DNA of 64,000 nt from Acipenser ruthenus (lineage: Eukaryota > Chordata > Actinopteri > Acipenseriformes > Acipenseridae): NCBI RefSeq assembly GCF_902713425.1, contig NC_081245.1:3895108-3959107 (forward strand), in the 5' to 3' direction. Under the pieces are notes generated by a model that was not told the origin of the DNA, ran no database searches, and saw only the letters and a program-made list of their open reading frames with translations. The position numbers and the translations under genes are program-made. Below are positions 1 to 11,827 of the stretch, piece by piece; the stretch's first letter is position 1, and every line of letters begins with the position of its first letter.

Positions 1-216
1 ACAGAGCACTGCAGGGCAAGCAGAAATCTGCACTCAATCATTTTAGTGGGTTGTGTATCAGGTGTAGTTGTCCAAACCAGAAAGACATTCACAAAAAAGG
101 CACATGTTGAAAAATGTAGCAAACTTTTTTTTCTGTATTCTTCACAATAAAACAAGTACATGATCAGATTGCATATTTCCATTGTAACGTGCGATCCAGG
201 ACTTAATGCGTAAGCA

Positions 217-536
217 TTAGTGAAAAAGAAAAACACTATACTGCAGGTCAGCTTTGGTAAAAAGCCCCGTCACCACGTCAAGGTCCTGACCGATGGAGTG
301 GGGCGTTAGGAGCAGGTTTAACAGAACTTCAAAATGCCTTCTCACATAACCCACAAAAAAAGAAGGACTTTCAAGAGGCTGCCTATCTAAAAATGACATC
401 ACCAATTTATAGTGACGTGTTATCAGTAAATCATATGGACATTTCATACTCTCAACTTCTATAATAAGTAATTGTCTAATATCAGTTAATAGGAATGGAA
501 ATCGAATTTGAAATTGAAGCATTAATGTCTGAAACA
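217..536 (-). CDS. possible terminal exon of an unidentified gene
   Basis: The minus strand is open here for about 105 codons and ends at a stop near 217. A plausible splice acceptor (pyrimidine-rich stretch ending in tttcag) lies just upstream, so the segment could be the last exon of a gene whose other exons lie elsewhere. The peptide is leucine- and phenylalanine-rich (for example PFLLTDIRQLLIIEVES and FEVLLNLLLTPHS). Its composition is unlike the repeat-derived ORFs nearby and no transposon signature is visible. I do not recognise the family. The ORF could be chance, because no minus-strand AATAAA is seen just beyond the stop. Confidence 0.3.
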
Positions 537-800
537 TGTACACGTAAAATGTGAAGTTGTTTATCACTTCAGAATTACATCTACTGTACTTTTATATCAT
601 GTTCCACCCACCTTATTTGGCACAATATCACTTCAATACAGTGATTCAGCCCCTCCCCAGCTGGTTCAATATAACTACATTAAACAAGGTGGGTGTTAGA
701 ACTGACATCCAATTTACTTTTGATATCTCTGCCCTGGAAATACTCAAGTCAGGCAGTAATTCAGTAGTTCAGAAACTAAGACTACCATACCAATCAAAAA

Positions 801-807
<7 letters not shown>

Positions 808-885
<78 letters not shown>
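808..885. repeat. (TA)n microsatellite
   Basis: Perfect TA dinucleotide tract of about 78 bp followed by a short CA run. It explains the Ile-Tyr repeat in the overlapping open frame, which is not a gene. The surrounding stretch 568-1320 holds nothing else that I can support. Confidence 0.95.
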
Positions 886-886
<1 letters not shown>

Positions 887-1369
887 CACACACACACGTT
901 TATCATTTATTTAGATGTACATCTTCAAAAATACAGGGCGGCTTCAATAACTTATAATGTATTAATATTAATTTTCAATATCTCTCTATTTTTTTTTACC
1001 TTTCAAAACGAATGTACTGGCTTTCTTTCTGATACCCCTCTTCTCCTCTTTGGTGGCTTGTTCAGGATACTCACCTGTGCTGAGGTAGCGATATACCGCT
1101 CTCAAGTGATCCATATCGATTGGTAAATGTAGTTTTCTGAGGGGGAAAAAAACACAGTATTACAAATTTGTCCTGTAAAAAGAGAAATTATTTGATTACA
1201 ATTGTACGACGGCGCCAACGAACTCCAACTGTCATTGTCAAGATCTGTGGAGCAAAAGCAGTGACGCGCATAGCAACAGAACGCTGACATGTCACATGAC
1301 TCAGGGGGGGGGTTAAATTTGGCACGAGACCGTCAGCTTCCATCCGGGTGCTTCCAGCAGGAGGCGCCA

Positions 1370-1500
1370 ATCCGCTAACGTGACGTCACGACGCGCTCGT
1401 CTCCATGGGAGCAGGGAGGAAGCGGAAGTGTGTGCGGGTTTGTTTACATTGTGTGTGTGGGACTGCGTGGGGTTGTTGAGCTGCAGCAGCAGAGAAACTT
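1370..1500 (+). promoter_or_regulatory. GC-rich promoter with CRE and ETS motifs
   Basis: Upstream of the first exon there is a CpG-rich stretch containing a perfect cAMP-response element TGACGTCA at 1381-1388 and an ETS-type CGGAAGTG at 1423-1430. No TATA box is evident. The same two motifs are kept in the duplicate at 6342 and 6384. This fits a housekeeping-type promoter, as is common for ZNF clusters. Transcription start is not determined. Confidence 0.55.
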
Positions 1501-1610
1501 GCTAAATAAGTCAAGTGCTGACTGAATAACAAAGAGAGGCTCCCAATATTATTCATAATAAAAGCGTGAATACAGAAAGGATATCAGTCTCAAGCTAACA
1601 GTCAGTGAAG

Positions 1611-4219
1611 ATGGACGTCAGCGTCTCCGTGTCGTTCTTTCAAGACGAGCTCGCCTCTACCATCGAGCACGCAGTGAAAGCGGCTGTAGACACCGTCTTG
1701 TGCCAAATCACAAAAGTTGTCGGCGGCAAATTCACTGAATTCCGAATGGAAATGGCTGGAAAGGAGAAAGAGAATGAAAGTCTGAAGCTGAGATTGGAAA
1801 TATCAGAGAGCGAGTTGAAAGCGGTGCGTCTGTGTGTCAGCGCTGCGGATGCAAACATCAGACAAGGCCTCGGAAACATGAACACGGACTGTAAGAAACA
1901 AAACCATCCGAGGATTGAGAGCCAGGGGTTATTCACCAGAGTTAAAGGTGAGTTTAATAATGTTATGGTTCTTGTATGCCTTCCAGTTATTTAAAAATAA
2001 AATACAATTAAATACAGCACTACTGTAATGATTGTGTTTCCTTGAAGAAGGCACCGTTCACAATGTTGTATATATAATATCCATGATGTGTTATTTCATA
2101 GAGTTATAAACTCCACAGAATTACATGATTGTATTTATTTGTACAGTGAGAGTTAAAAGCATGTATAATTTTGTTTCACTCAGATTCTGGAGAGAGACGT
2201 GCTTTCAGTGAAGCAGAGGAGGGGCCAGTGATAGAAGCTGTTTACACACAAGAGGAAATCTGTGATCAGGAGTGGTGTGGAAGAATAATGGAGATTACAG
2301 AGCTGACAAGTGTAGAAAGTAAAGAGATCCCTGAACATGAACCTGTCCACATTAAAGAGGAGGCCGTAGAGCTGGAGTGTGATCACATCACAGAGGAAGT
2401 TAGTAAAGAAAATAAAGTCGATACACTGGAGGAGAATATAGTTAAACTGGAATCTAGCCATTGTGAAGATTATCCTCCTGAACAGATCTGCATGAAACCC
2501 AATCAGCCTGTCTCTGAACACACTGATTCAAGTGTTGGAGAAGAGGGCACTGTGCTGGGGTCCATTCAGAGGAAACATCACCCCCCTCAGGAAAGAGCTG
2601 CAGATGGAAAGGAGGAAGGAGCGATGCCGTCCACGAGCAGCACAGCATGTGAGTAGAATGTCAAAGATAGAGTTTATATAAGAATTGCAATTGTTTTGTG
2701 AAGGCTAAAGAGTTTATCATCTTTCTTGCTTTTCAATGTTGTGATTGTTAACAGTGATGGCTGTGAGGTGAAGCCTTTCAGGAAAGTGGCTGTGATTCAA
2801 TGCTGTGCAGTAACCTTGGCTTCTGTTTCCTGCGCTTCTAAAGCAGATCTAGGAAGACGCACCTCCACTCCAGCACCCCAGAGCAAAATCTCTTCTGATG
2901 GGAAACTGCAGCGTAAGCAGAAACACAGAGATTCGACACCCCAAGATGATTATATGAAGAAACTGAGAACTCGCTCGGTTCAGAATCTTTCTGCACAAGA
3001 TAGCCGACCACTTCCTGTGGGATATACAGCGACTCCACATCCCGACAGTTCTGCAACCCAGGGCAACTTCATTTCCATACAAACTCCCCAGCAGATTCCT
3101 TCAGAGCAGATCTTGTATCACTGTACTGAATGTGGCACCAATTTCAGTAACCGAGGAAAGCTGAAAACACACCAGCGTATTCACACAGGAGAGAAACCGT
3201 TTCACTGTGCAGAGTGTGGGAAGATATTCAGATTTGCAACTGGATTAAAACTACACCAACCTATTCACACAGGAGAGAAACCATTTCACTGTGCAGATTG
3301 TGGGAAGGGTTTTAATCAGAAAGTACACCTTCAAACACACCAGCGAATTCACACAGGAGAGAAACCGTTTCACTGTGCAGAGTGTGGGAAGATATTCAGA
3401 TTTGCAACTGGATTAAAAGTACACCAACGTATTCACACAGGAGAGAAACCGTATGAGTGTCCTGACTGTGAGAGGAGTTTCAGTTTCAAAGCTAACCTGC
3501 AAAGACACCAGCGAATTCACACGGGAGAGAAACCGTTTCACTGTGCTGATTGTGGGAGGCGTTTTAGTCAGAAAGGTGCTCTTCAAAAACACCAGCGAAT
3601 TCACACAGGAGAGAAACCGTATGAGTGTCCTGACTGTGGTAGGAGTTTTAATCAGAAAGGAAGCCTTCAATCACACCAGCTAACTCACAGTACAGATAAA
3701 CCATTTCACTGTGCTGATTCTGGGAAAGGTTTTAATCATAAAACTTTACTTCAAGCACACCAGCGAATTCACAAGGGAGAGAAACCGTATGAGTGTTTTG
3801 ATTGTGGGAGGAGTTTTTATCAGAAAGGTGATTTTCAAAGACACCAGCGAACTCACACAGGAGAAAAACCATATAAGTGTCCTGACTGTGGGAGGCGTTT
3901 TAATCGCAAAGGTAACCTTCAAGTACACCAGCTAACTCACACAGGAGAGAAACCATACGAGTGTCCTGACTGTGGGAGGCATTTTAATCAGAAATGTAAC
4001 CTTCAAACACACCAGCGAATTCACACAGGATTGAAACCGTATGTGAGTCCAGTATGTGGGAGGAGTTTCCGTCGAAGACGCAGCCTCAGAACACACCACA
4101 TAACCCACACTGGGGTGAAACCTTTTGAGTGTAGTGAGTGTGGGAAGAGATTTGCAGTGTCAAATAAACTAAAGAAACACAGTCTAGTTCACAGAGATTC
4201 AGTCAGTCAGGACACTTAA
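1611..4219 (+). CDS. C2H2 zinc-finger protein, tandem copy 1 (3 exons)
   Basis: Predicted DNA-binding transcription regulator of 724 residues. Exons are 1611-1947, 2184-2648 and 2847-4219; both introns are phase 1 with GT/AG ends. Exon 1 encodes a coiled-coil-like N-terminus ([14 protein letters not shown], then [19 protein letters not shown]) shared by other genes in this cluster. Exon 2 is acidic and carries IKEE and VKLE motifs that fit the SUMO consensus. Exon 3 holds 13 finger units joined by TGEKP linkers. Unit 8 has lost its second cysteine (CADSGK) and unit 12 its first (YVSPVCG), leaving 11 intact. Fingers 2 and 4 share the same helix, pointing to internal duplication. The ORF can be opened back to 2726, but that part is intron: acceptor aaagcag at 2846 gives the correct phase. 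A polyadenylation signal AATAAA lies near 4330. Confidence 0.85.
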
Positions 4220-4668
4220 AAACAAAACAAAAACAATTCAGTTTACTCAATGAAAGCATCTCAATCACACCAGAATACCAAAGCAGACCCTGCGTCTCTC
4301 TCGTCGGTTTCAAATGCAGGCAACTGTGAAAATAAACTAATTCAACTCAAAAAATCCCAAGCCTGCTGTGTATGCAAATGATTGTAGCCCTGTTTCCTAC
4401 AGCAGTGCTTCTGAAACTGGGGAGGCACAGAATGTATCTTGGGGGGGGGGTGAGAAAGCTCATGCAAACATGTGTAGAAATGACCGCACACATCTTAATC
4501 TGTATATATATTAAAACAAATGCTACTGCTGACACCTCCTGCCACACGAAGTACCGCAGACGAGAGGAAGGGTCCCAGGGTGTCAGCTTCAACAACATCA
4601 CTGGGGAGTGGCTTCCAGACCCTCACAATTCTCTGTGTAAAAAAAGCGCCTCCTATTTTCTTCTCAAT

Positions 4669-5042
4669 TTAAGGGTTCATATTTCCAATGATAGATGACA
4701 GAACATTAGTAGCTACACCACAACCCTGCAGTTTTGCAATTACAGACGCACACATTTCCTGGGCGAGATCCTTCGTCACGTAGCAGCTTTGTGAAGATCC
4801 CGGTGATTCCAAAGAAAAATCATTCAAGTCGCTTTGCCGGTCAGAGATACTTACATCTATCATTGGAAATATGGAGGAACTTGTGTATGAATTGCATTCA
4901 GATATAAAAGATGATGTAATGGGCTTCGTATCTTCTCATGACATCATTAGATCTAAGATGGAGCAAAGCTTCGACAGCTTTGAAGATCAATTTACAAACT
5001 TTAATACCGAAGCTAAATGGAAACAACATTTCACTGAATAAT
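4669..5042. pseudogene. rearranged fragment of an unassigned transposon-like ORF, copy 1
   Basis: Plus-strand codons 4863-5042 encode MEELVYELHSDIKDDVMGF and onward, ending in a stop. The adjoining 4690-4863 encodes on the minus strand a peptide with QSCYVTKDLAQEM and SSIIGNM. Both resemble parts of one protein family that I have seen as transposon-like ORFs in fish genomes but cannot name. The two parts meet at inverted copies of atctatcattggaaatatg (about 4673 and 4857), as if a 170-bp piece had flipped. The arrangement also occurs at 9210-9607, so it predates the tandem duplication. Confidence 0.45.
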
Positions 5043-5266
5043 GGGGTGTATTTGTATTTTGATTTTAAGTTGTATAGTTTGGGAATTGAAATAAGTATCG
5101 TGGCACTTTGAGGGCTGGTTATGCAATGGGAATTTCTATAAATATGGAGATATAAAGGAAGATGTAAATATCACTCCTTCCACAGAAGGTGCAGGTTTGT
5201 CACTGCTTCCATTGAATTGAGGAGATTGCAGTCAAAAGTGTGTTCACAAAGAACGTCCAAAATATG

Positions 5267-6290
5267 AGATCCAAAGGCAACCAAACCACTCACCGTGGAT
5301 ACAAACTTTTGGCTGTGATGTCAAAATCTCCCGAGTTAAAGTGAAACAGTAACAAAGTGTCATGTTCTGGAGTTAAATGCATTTGTGTGAATTACAAGTT
5401 GGGCTACAGAAATAATACAAAATAACCCAGGATGGCAGTGAGGACATTTTGATTTGTAAAATGATATTCAAGTGTACTTTTTTTCCTTTACCAGCAGTTA
5501 TTCTTGTGGATGAACACTGTTGTCTAAAAGTAACTGACATCCAAAAATTATAAACTGTACTTGGTGTCCAAAAGGTGTATTTTGTGAAATAAATGCTTTG
5601 ATTTAATAGAGTCATGTGTGTGGATCCCTTTTTAGAATTTGTATGAAGTGTATTTAATTACTGTTTTGTCTTACAAGTATTCCTGTAGCATAGTATTTAA
5701 TCTATGAAGCTGAATATTTATGAGTGAGTTAAAATTACTAAATAGCAGTGTGACATTTACACTTACACCACAATATAGTTAAACTTACACTGAATGAGAT
5801 GACATTTAAACTCCTACAGTGTTGAAAACTTTACTCTCTAGCAGGGTTAATTTCTTAACACTTTCCAATGTGTTCAATTAACACGGACATCGAGGGAGCC
5901 ATATGTTCACTACAAAAGTGTCAGAGTTAATTATGGGTTAATCCGGCCTTGATTGAAGGTATATTTTAGGAACAGCTTGTGGCACTGGCAAGATACAATT
6001 AAATAAATAAATACATAGCCATGGTCCAGGACGTTAAACAGAATATGAATTATTAAACACATAATCAGAAAACAAGTGATTCACATGATTGATTGTATAA
6101 TAAAATCACTCTGCTGTGAACTTGCTCAGCACATCGCTACACTTGTGTACTTATAAGCAATGTGAGTACAAAATAACAAAACCGGGAAGATAATGTTACT
6201 GTTTCTGACCGGGACAAAAACATGAAGTCTGAACACTGGCAAGCCCGGCTTTACCGGGGCGTCTGGTCACCCTGGTCAAGGAATCCATTG
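5267..6290. other. spacer between tandem copies
   Basis: AT-rich spacer between the two duplicated ZNF units. No credible ORF, RNA gene or recognised repeat is visible. It separates the 3' flank of copy 1 from the promoter of copy 2. Confidence 0.6.
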
Positions 6291-6334
6291 CCGTCAGCTT
6301 CCATCCGGGTGCTTCCAGCAGGAGGCGCCAATCC

Positions 6335-6460
6335 GCTAACGTGACGTCACGACGCGCTCGTCTCCATGGGAGCAGGGAGGAAGCGGAAGTGTGTGCGGGT
6401 TTGTTTACATTGTGTGTGTGGGACTGCGTGGGGTTGTTGAGCTGCAGCAGCAGAGAAACT
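6335..6460 (+). promoter_or_regulatory. promoter of tandem copy 2 (CRE and ETS motifs kept)
   Basis: TGACGTCA at 6342-6349 and CGGAAGTG at 6384-6391 are unchanged relative to copy 1, while neighbouring bases have some substitutions. Confidence 0.5.
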
Positions 6461-6571
6461 TGCTAAATAAGTCAAGTGCTGACTGAATAACAAAGAGAGG
6501 CTCCCGATATTATTCATAATAAAAGCGTGAATACAGAAAGGATATCAGTCTCAAGCTAACAGTCAGTGAAG

Positions 6572-8754
6572 ATGGACGTCAGCGTCTCCGTGTCGTTCTT
6601 TCAAGACGAGCTCGCCTCTACCATCGAGCACGCAGTGAAAGCGGCTGTAGACACCGTCTTGTGCCAAATCACAAAAGTTGTCGGCGGCAAATTCACTGAA
6701 TTCCGAATGGAAATGGCTGGAAAGGAGAAAGAGAATGAAAGTCTGAAGCTGAGATTGGAAATATCAAAGAGCGAGTTGAAAGCAGTGCGGGAATGCATGA
6801 ACGCTGCAGATGCAGACATTAAACAACCTCTCAGAAACATGAACCCCGACTGCAATGAACAAGACTTTCAGAGGAACGAGAACCAGGGATTATTCATCAG
6901 AGTTCAAGGTGAGTTTAATAATGTTATGGTTCTTGTATGCCTTCCGGTCATTTAAAAATAAAATACAATTAAATACAGCACTACTGTAATGATTGTGTTT
7001 CCTTGAAGAAGGCACCGTTCACAATGTTGCATATATAATATCCATGATGTGTTATTTCATACAGTTATAAACTCCACAGAATTACATGATTGTATTTATT
7101 TGTACAGTGAGAGTTAAAAGCATGTATAATTTTGTTTCACGCAGATTCTGGAGAGAGACGCGCTTTCAGTGAAGCAGAGGAGGGGCCAGTGATACAAGCT
7201 GTTTACACAAAAGAGGAAATCTGTGATCAGGAGTGGTGTGGAAGAATAATGGAGATTACAGATCTGACAATTGTAGAAAGTAAAGAGATCCCTGAACTTG
7301 AACCTGTCCACATTAAAGAGGAGGCTGTAGAGCTGGAGTGTGATCACATCACAGAGGAAGTTAGTAAAGAAAATAAAGTCAATACGCTGGAGGAGAATAT
7401 AGTTAAGATGGAATCTATCCGCTGTGAGGATTATCCTCCTGAACAGATCTGCATGAAACCCAATCAGCCTGTCTCTGAAGACACTGGTTCTAGTGTTGGA
7501 GAAGAGGGCACTGTGCTGGGGTCCATTCAGAGGAAACATCACCCCCCTCAGGAAAGAGCTGCAGATGGAAAGGAGGAAGGAGCGATGCCGTCCACGAGCA
7601 GCACAGCATGTGAGTAGAATGTCAAAAATACAGTTTATATAAGAATTGCAATTGTTTTGTGAAGGATTAAGAGTTAATCATTTGTCTTGCTTTTCAATGT
7701 TCTAATTGTTAACAGTGATGGCTGTGAGGTGAAGCCTTGCAGGAAAGTGGCTGTGATTCAATGCTGTACAGTAACCTTGGCTTCTGTTTCCTGCGCTTCT
7801 AAAGCAGATCTAGGAAGACGCACCTCCACTCCAGCACCCCAGAGCAAAATCCCTTCTGATGGGAAACTGCAGCGTAAGCAGAAACACAGAGAGTCGACAC
7901 CCCAAGATGAATATGTGAAGAAACTGAGAACTCGCTCGGTTCAGAATCTTTCTGCACAAGATAGCCGACCACTTCCTGTGGGATATACAGCGACTCCACA
8001 TCCCGACAGTTCTGCAACCCAGGGCAACTTAATTTCCCTACAAACTCCCCAGCAGATTTCTTCAGAGCAGATCTTGTATCACTGTCCTGAATGTGTCACC
8101 AATTTCAGTGACCGGGGAAAGCTGAAAATACACCAGTGTAGTCACACGGAGGAGAAACCGTTTCACTGTTCAGAGTGTGGGAAGAGTTTTACTCGGAAAA
8201 GCAGACTTCAGTTACACCAGCGAATTCATAAGGCAGAGAAACTGTACGTGTGTCCACTATGTGGGAGGAGTTTCAATCGGAAAGACAACCTGAAAATGCA
8301 CCACACAAAAATCCACACGGGAGAGAAACCATACGAGTGTCCTGACTGTGGGAGGCGTTTTAATCAGAAATGTAACCTCCAAACACACCAGCGAATTCAC
8401 ACAGGAGAGAAACCGTTTCACTGTGCTGATTGTGGGAGGAGTTTTAATCGGAAAGGTGACCTTCAAAGACACCAGCTAACTCACAGTACAGATAAACCGT
8501 TTCAGTGTGCTGATTGTGGGAAAGGTTTTAATCGTAAATATAGACTTCAAGCACACCAGCGAATTCACACGGGAGAGAAAACGTATGTGAGTCCTGTAAG
8601 TGGAAGGAGTTTCAATCGGAAAGACAACCTCAGAACACAGCACATAACCCACACGGGAGAGAAACCTTTTGAGTGTAGTGAGTGTGGGAAGAGATTTCTA
8701 GAGTCAAAAAAACTAAAGAAACACAGTCTAGTTCACAGAGATGTTGTCAGGTAG
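6572..8754 (+). CDS. C2H2 zinc-finger protein, tandem copy 2 (3 exons)
   Basis: Predicted 582-residue DNA-binding protein, paralogue of the gene at 1611. Exons are 6572-6908, 7145-7609 and 7808-8754, all joined in phase 1. The exon 1 coiled-coil region and the acidic exon 2 with HIKEE are closely conserved. The end of exon 1 is more like the genes at 32.5 and 44.1 kb ([13 protein letters not shown]) than like copy 1, which suggests gene conversion or unequal exchange. Exon 3 has 8 finger units. Unit 7 is degenerate (YVSPVSGR, both cysteines lost), matching the degenerate penultimate unit of copy 1. Unit 3 has an extra residue between its histidines. Helix residues differ from copy 1 in most fingers, so the DNA target has probably diverged. 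Confidence 0.85.
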
Positions 8755-9209
8755 GACACTTACAAAAAAAAAAACAATTCAGTTTACTCAATGAAAGCAT
8801 CTCAATCACACCAGAATACCAAAGCAGACCCTGCGTCTCTCTCGTCGGTTTCAAATGCAGGGAGCTGTGAAAATAAACTAATTCAACTCAAAAAATCCCA
8901 AGCCTGCTGTTTATGCAAATGATTGTAGCCCTGTTTCCTACAGCAGTGCTTCTGAAACTGGGGAGGCACAGAATGTATCCTGGGGGGGGGGGGGGGGTGA
9001 GAAAGCTCATGCAAACATGTGTAGAAATGAACGCGCACATCTTAACCAGTATATATATTAAAACAAATGCTACTGCTGACACCTCCTGCCACACGAAGTA
9101 CCGCAGACGAGAGGAAGGATCCCAGGGTGTCAGCTTCAACAACATCACTGGGGAGTGGCTTCCAGACCCTCACAATTCTCTGTAAAAAAAAAAATTGCCT
9201 CCTATTTTA

Positions 9210-9608
9210 TTTACAATTTGGTGCATATTTCCAATGACAGATGTTAGAACATCAGTAGATACACCACAACCCTGCAGTTTTGCAATTACAGACGCACACA
9301 TTTCCTGGGTGAGATCCTTCGTCACGTAGCAGCTTTGTGAAGTTCCCGGTGATTCTAAAGAAAAATCATTCAAGTCGCTTTGCCGGTCAGAGATACTTAC
9401 ATCTATCATTGGAAATATGGAGGAACTTGTGCATGAATTGCATTCAGATATAAAAGATGATGTAATGGGCTTCGTATCTTCTCACGACACCATCAGATCT
9501 AAGATGGAGAAAAGCTTTGACAGCTTTGAAGATCAATTTAGAAACTTTAATACTGAAGCTAAATGGAAAAAACATTTCAGTGAAAAATGGGGTGTATTTG
9601 TATTTTGA
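9210..9608. pseudogene. rearranged transposon-like ORF fragment, copy 2
   Basis: Duplicate of the fragment at 4669-5042 with the same opposed halves: plus-strand MEELVHELHSDIKDDVMGF at 9417-9608 and a minus-strand part upstream. Here the plus-strand part is slightly longer (ends EKWGVFVF). Not a functional gene. Confidence 0.45.
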
Positions 9609-9826
9609 TTTTAAGTTCTATAGTTTTAGAATTGAAATAAGTATTGTGGCACTTTGAGGGCTGGTTATGCAATGGGAATTTCTATAAATATGGAGATATA
9701 AAGGAAGATGTAAATATCACTCCTTCCACAGAAGGTGCAGGTTTGTCACTGCTTCCATTGAATTGAGGAGATTTAGAAATCGCAGCCAAAAGTGTGTTCA
9801 CAAAGAACGTCCAAAATATGAGTTCC

Positions 9827-10400
9827 AGAATAAATTTCCCGTAAGGCAACTCTCATTTAAAGATACAGCTCTCATTTTTTAAAAATAATAATAAATACAG
9901 ATGCAAAAATACTTCATAGTATCATCAAAAAATATTGTGGCCAGATTCACACACATAAGGTTAACCATCCACACATATATAAGACAACAACATAAAGAAA
10001 AGTGAACTTGTAAATATTAGCTATGACCTTTAACCTCTAAAGTCAGCAACCATTTTGTTTCTGCTGATGTGGCACTATCAGCCATTTTTATATGTTGAGG
10101 TATCACTGGTGGCCATCTTTTATACACGGCTGACCAGCAACAAGGAATACGAACTTTTTTCTTTGAAATTATATTTTCTCTTTGCTTGTGTTGTTCTCCA
10201 AGAAAGGGGTTACACTGCAGTGATTTGGGGAAAATGGGGGAAATGGTATGTCAGAATTCATTACTCATGCATATCACAAGCACACACACACACATTCATA
10301 CATGAAGGGAAGTAGGAAAGGTTCTTGGAGTCAACAAAAATACCTTGGTACAAAAATAAATTAAAAAGCCACCCTGTCACACTCCTTTAGTTTATTACAG
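9827..10400. other. intergenic, nothing assigned
   Basis: AT-rich sequence with a short CA run near 10280. An 86-codon open frame at 10055 has no supporting motif and is not called. Confidence 0.5.
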
Positions 10401-10417
10401 AGCCTGTGACTTTGAAA

Positions 10418-10681
10418 ATGGGGAACGTCCAGACTCCAGCAACACTCAGGAACACCATGGAGGGGCTGCTGTTTGAGTTACTAGCCGAGAAAGTGGCTTG
10501 TAAGAGACTCTTTCAAAACGTGATCCCCGTAAATGTAAAAATGTTCAACAACTTAAAATGTATAACCAATTTAATACATAGAGATGCTGATGCTCAAGAA
10601 TGGCAAGAGCTGTTCGATACACATGTAAAACCACATAAAACCCTAAAGGACTTTTTAATGAATATAGTATCAAGTGTTTAA
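10418..10681 (+). CDS. small unassigned ORF, possibly part of a mobile-element fossil
   Basis: Open frame of 87 codons from the ATG at 10418 (MGNVQTPATLRNTMEGLLFE) to a stop at 10681. It has a balanced composition with a helical, leucine-rich look and no transmembrane segment. It is followed by a family A SINE. After the SINE, coding-like text (FNNLARFLGDEDVS) and two polyadenylation signals (about 11097 and 11147) occur. Because a Polinton-type integrase fossil lies 1.3 kb downstream on the same strand, it may belong to the same old element. I do not recognise a family. Confidence 0.3.
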   Translation: MGNVQTPATLRNTMEGLLFELLAEKVACKRLFQNVIPVNVKMFNNLKCITNLIHRDADAQEWQELFDTHVKPHKTLKDFLMNIVSSV

Positions 10682-10727
10682 TGAAATAGACGACCACATG
10701 TTTATACATCTAATTGTTTTGTATGCT

Positions 10728-10967
10728 TATTATTATTATTATTTATTTCTTAGCAGACGCCCTTATCCAGGGTGACTTACAATTGTTACAAGATATCACA
10801 TTATTTTTACATACAATTACCCATTTATACAGTTGGGATTTAACTGGAGCAATTTAGGTAAAGTACCTTGCTCAAGGGTACAGCAGCAGTGTCCCATACC
10901 AGGGATTGAACCCACAACCCTCCGGTCAAGAGTCCAGAGTCCTAACCACTACGCCACACTGCTGCCC
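10728..10967 (-). mobile_element. SINE family A
   Basis: tRNA-derived head (box A/B-like, gtggttagggctctgg and gggttcaatccc) and a tail matching the local L2 LINE 3' end (taagggcgtctgctaagaaat), ending in an ATT/AAT run. Inserted on the minus strand. Confidence 0.9.
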
Positions 10968-11450
10968 TGATGTCTGTTTTAATAACCTGGCTAGGTTTTT
11001 AGGAGATGAGGATGTATCAAAAGAAGTACAAAATGGAATACTTAGTGACTTACCATGAATGTTTGTGTAAAGACTTTATAAGCCTCTTGATAAACTGAAT
11101 AAACCTTTTGAACTACAGTTGTCTCAGATGTGTTATGATAAACTTTGAATAAAAACCTTTTGAACTACATACTTGTCGCAGTTGTGTTATTTTGGTAAAG
11201 ATGTCACTTCAGCGTATGAAAAAAATATACTATGATATCTTGGGGGCTTAGGGAGTTTCCAGACTCTTCAAAGGGCTCTGGGGTCTAATGGCTCTAAAGT
11301 CTCTGAAAGGGTCCTACAGGGTTTTTATCAGAGCAAGACTTGTATACTTTACATAAACCCTCTAGAATAAACTTTAAAAGAAATACATAAGAACATAAGA
11401 ATGTTTCCAAAATCTGCTAACACAATGGATAAGCACGTGCATGATTAACA

Positions 11451-11695
11451 GCAGTGTGGAGTAGTGGTTAGGGCTCTGGACTCTTGACCAGAGGGTCGTG
11501 GGTTCATATCCCGGTGGGGACACTGCTGCTGTACCCTTGAGCAAGGTACTTTACCTAGATTGCTCCAGTAAAAACCCAACTGTATAAATGGGTAATTGTA
11601 TGTAAAAAATAATGTGATATCTTGTTACAATTGTAAGTCGCACTGGATAAGGGCGTCAGCTAAGAAATAAATAATAATAAAATAATAATAATAAC
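11451..11695 (+). mobile_element. SINE family A
   Basis: Near full-length plus-strand copy with AAT-type tail. Its head carries several substitutions relative to the other copies. Confidence 0.9.
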
Positions 11696-11827
11696 AGAAT
11701 AAACGAACTCTAGGAAAGATGGATTATCAGGCATTTCTGATAATTATCCTTAACTATTAACAGTGCAAAGAAAGAAACTTCAATGACTAGAAGTCTTTTC
11801 TAAAAGTGCAAAAATGAGAAATATATA

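Larger units (their letters stand above)
1329..5266 (+). repeat. tandem segmental duplication, copy 1
   Basis: This segment, including promoter, three exons, introns and 3' flank, is repeated in the same orientation at 6291-9826. Identity is high throughout, including intron and intergenic sequence. The left boundary lies where the flanks start to match (the tcagcttccatccggg region). The right boundary lies just after the aacgtccaaaatatgag segment. The main length difference is the number of zinc-finger units. Confidence 0.9.
6291..9826 (+). repeat. tandem segmental duplication, copy 2
   Basis: Direct repeat of 1329-5266. The offset is 4961 bp at the start codons. It is shorter mainly because the last exon has five fewer finger units. 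Confidence 0.9.

Noticed and set aside
551-1126. 191-codon plus-strand open frame with an Ile-Tyr run
   Set aside because: It crosses a TA microsatellite and lacks any domain or splice logic.
2726-2846. N-terminal extension of the first ZNF terminal exon
   Set aside because: The only phase-compatible acceptor is at 2846 (aaagcag); the earlier acceptor-like ttaacag at 2754 would put the exon out of frame. The same holds for 7687-7807.
3413-3928. Antisense open frames across the zinc-finger arrays
   Set aside because: The repeated 84-bp finger unit leaves opposite-strand frames open; these are shadows.
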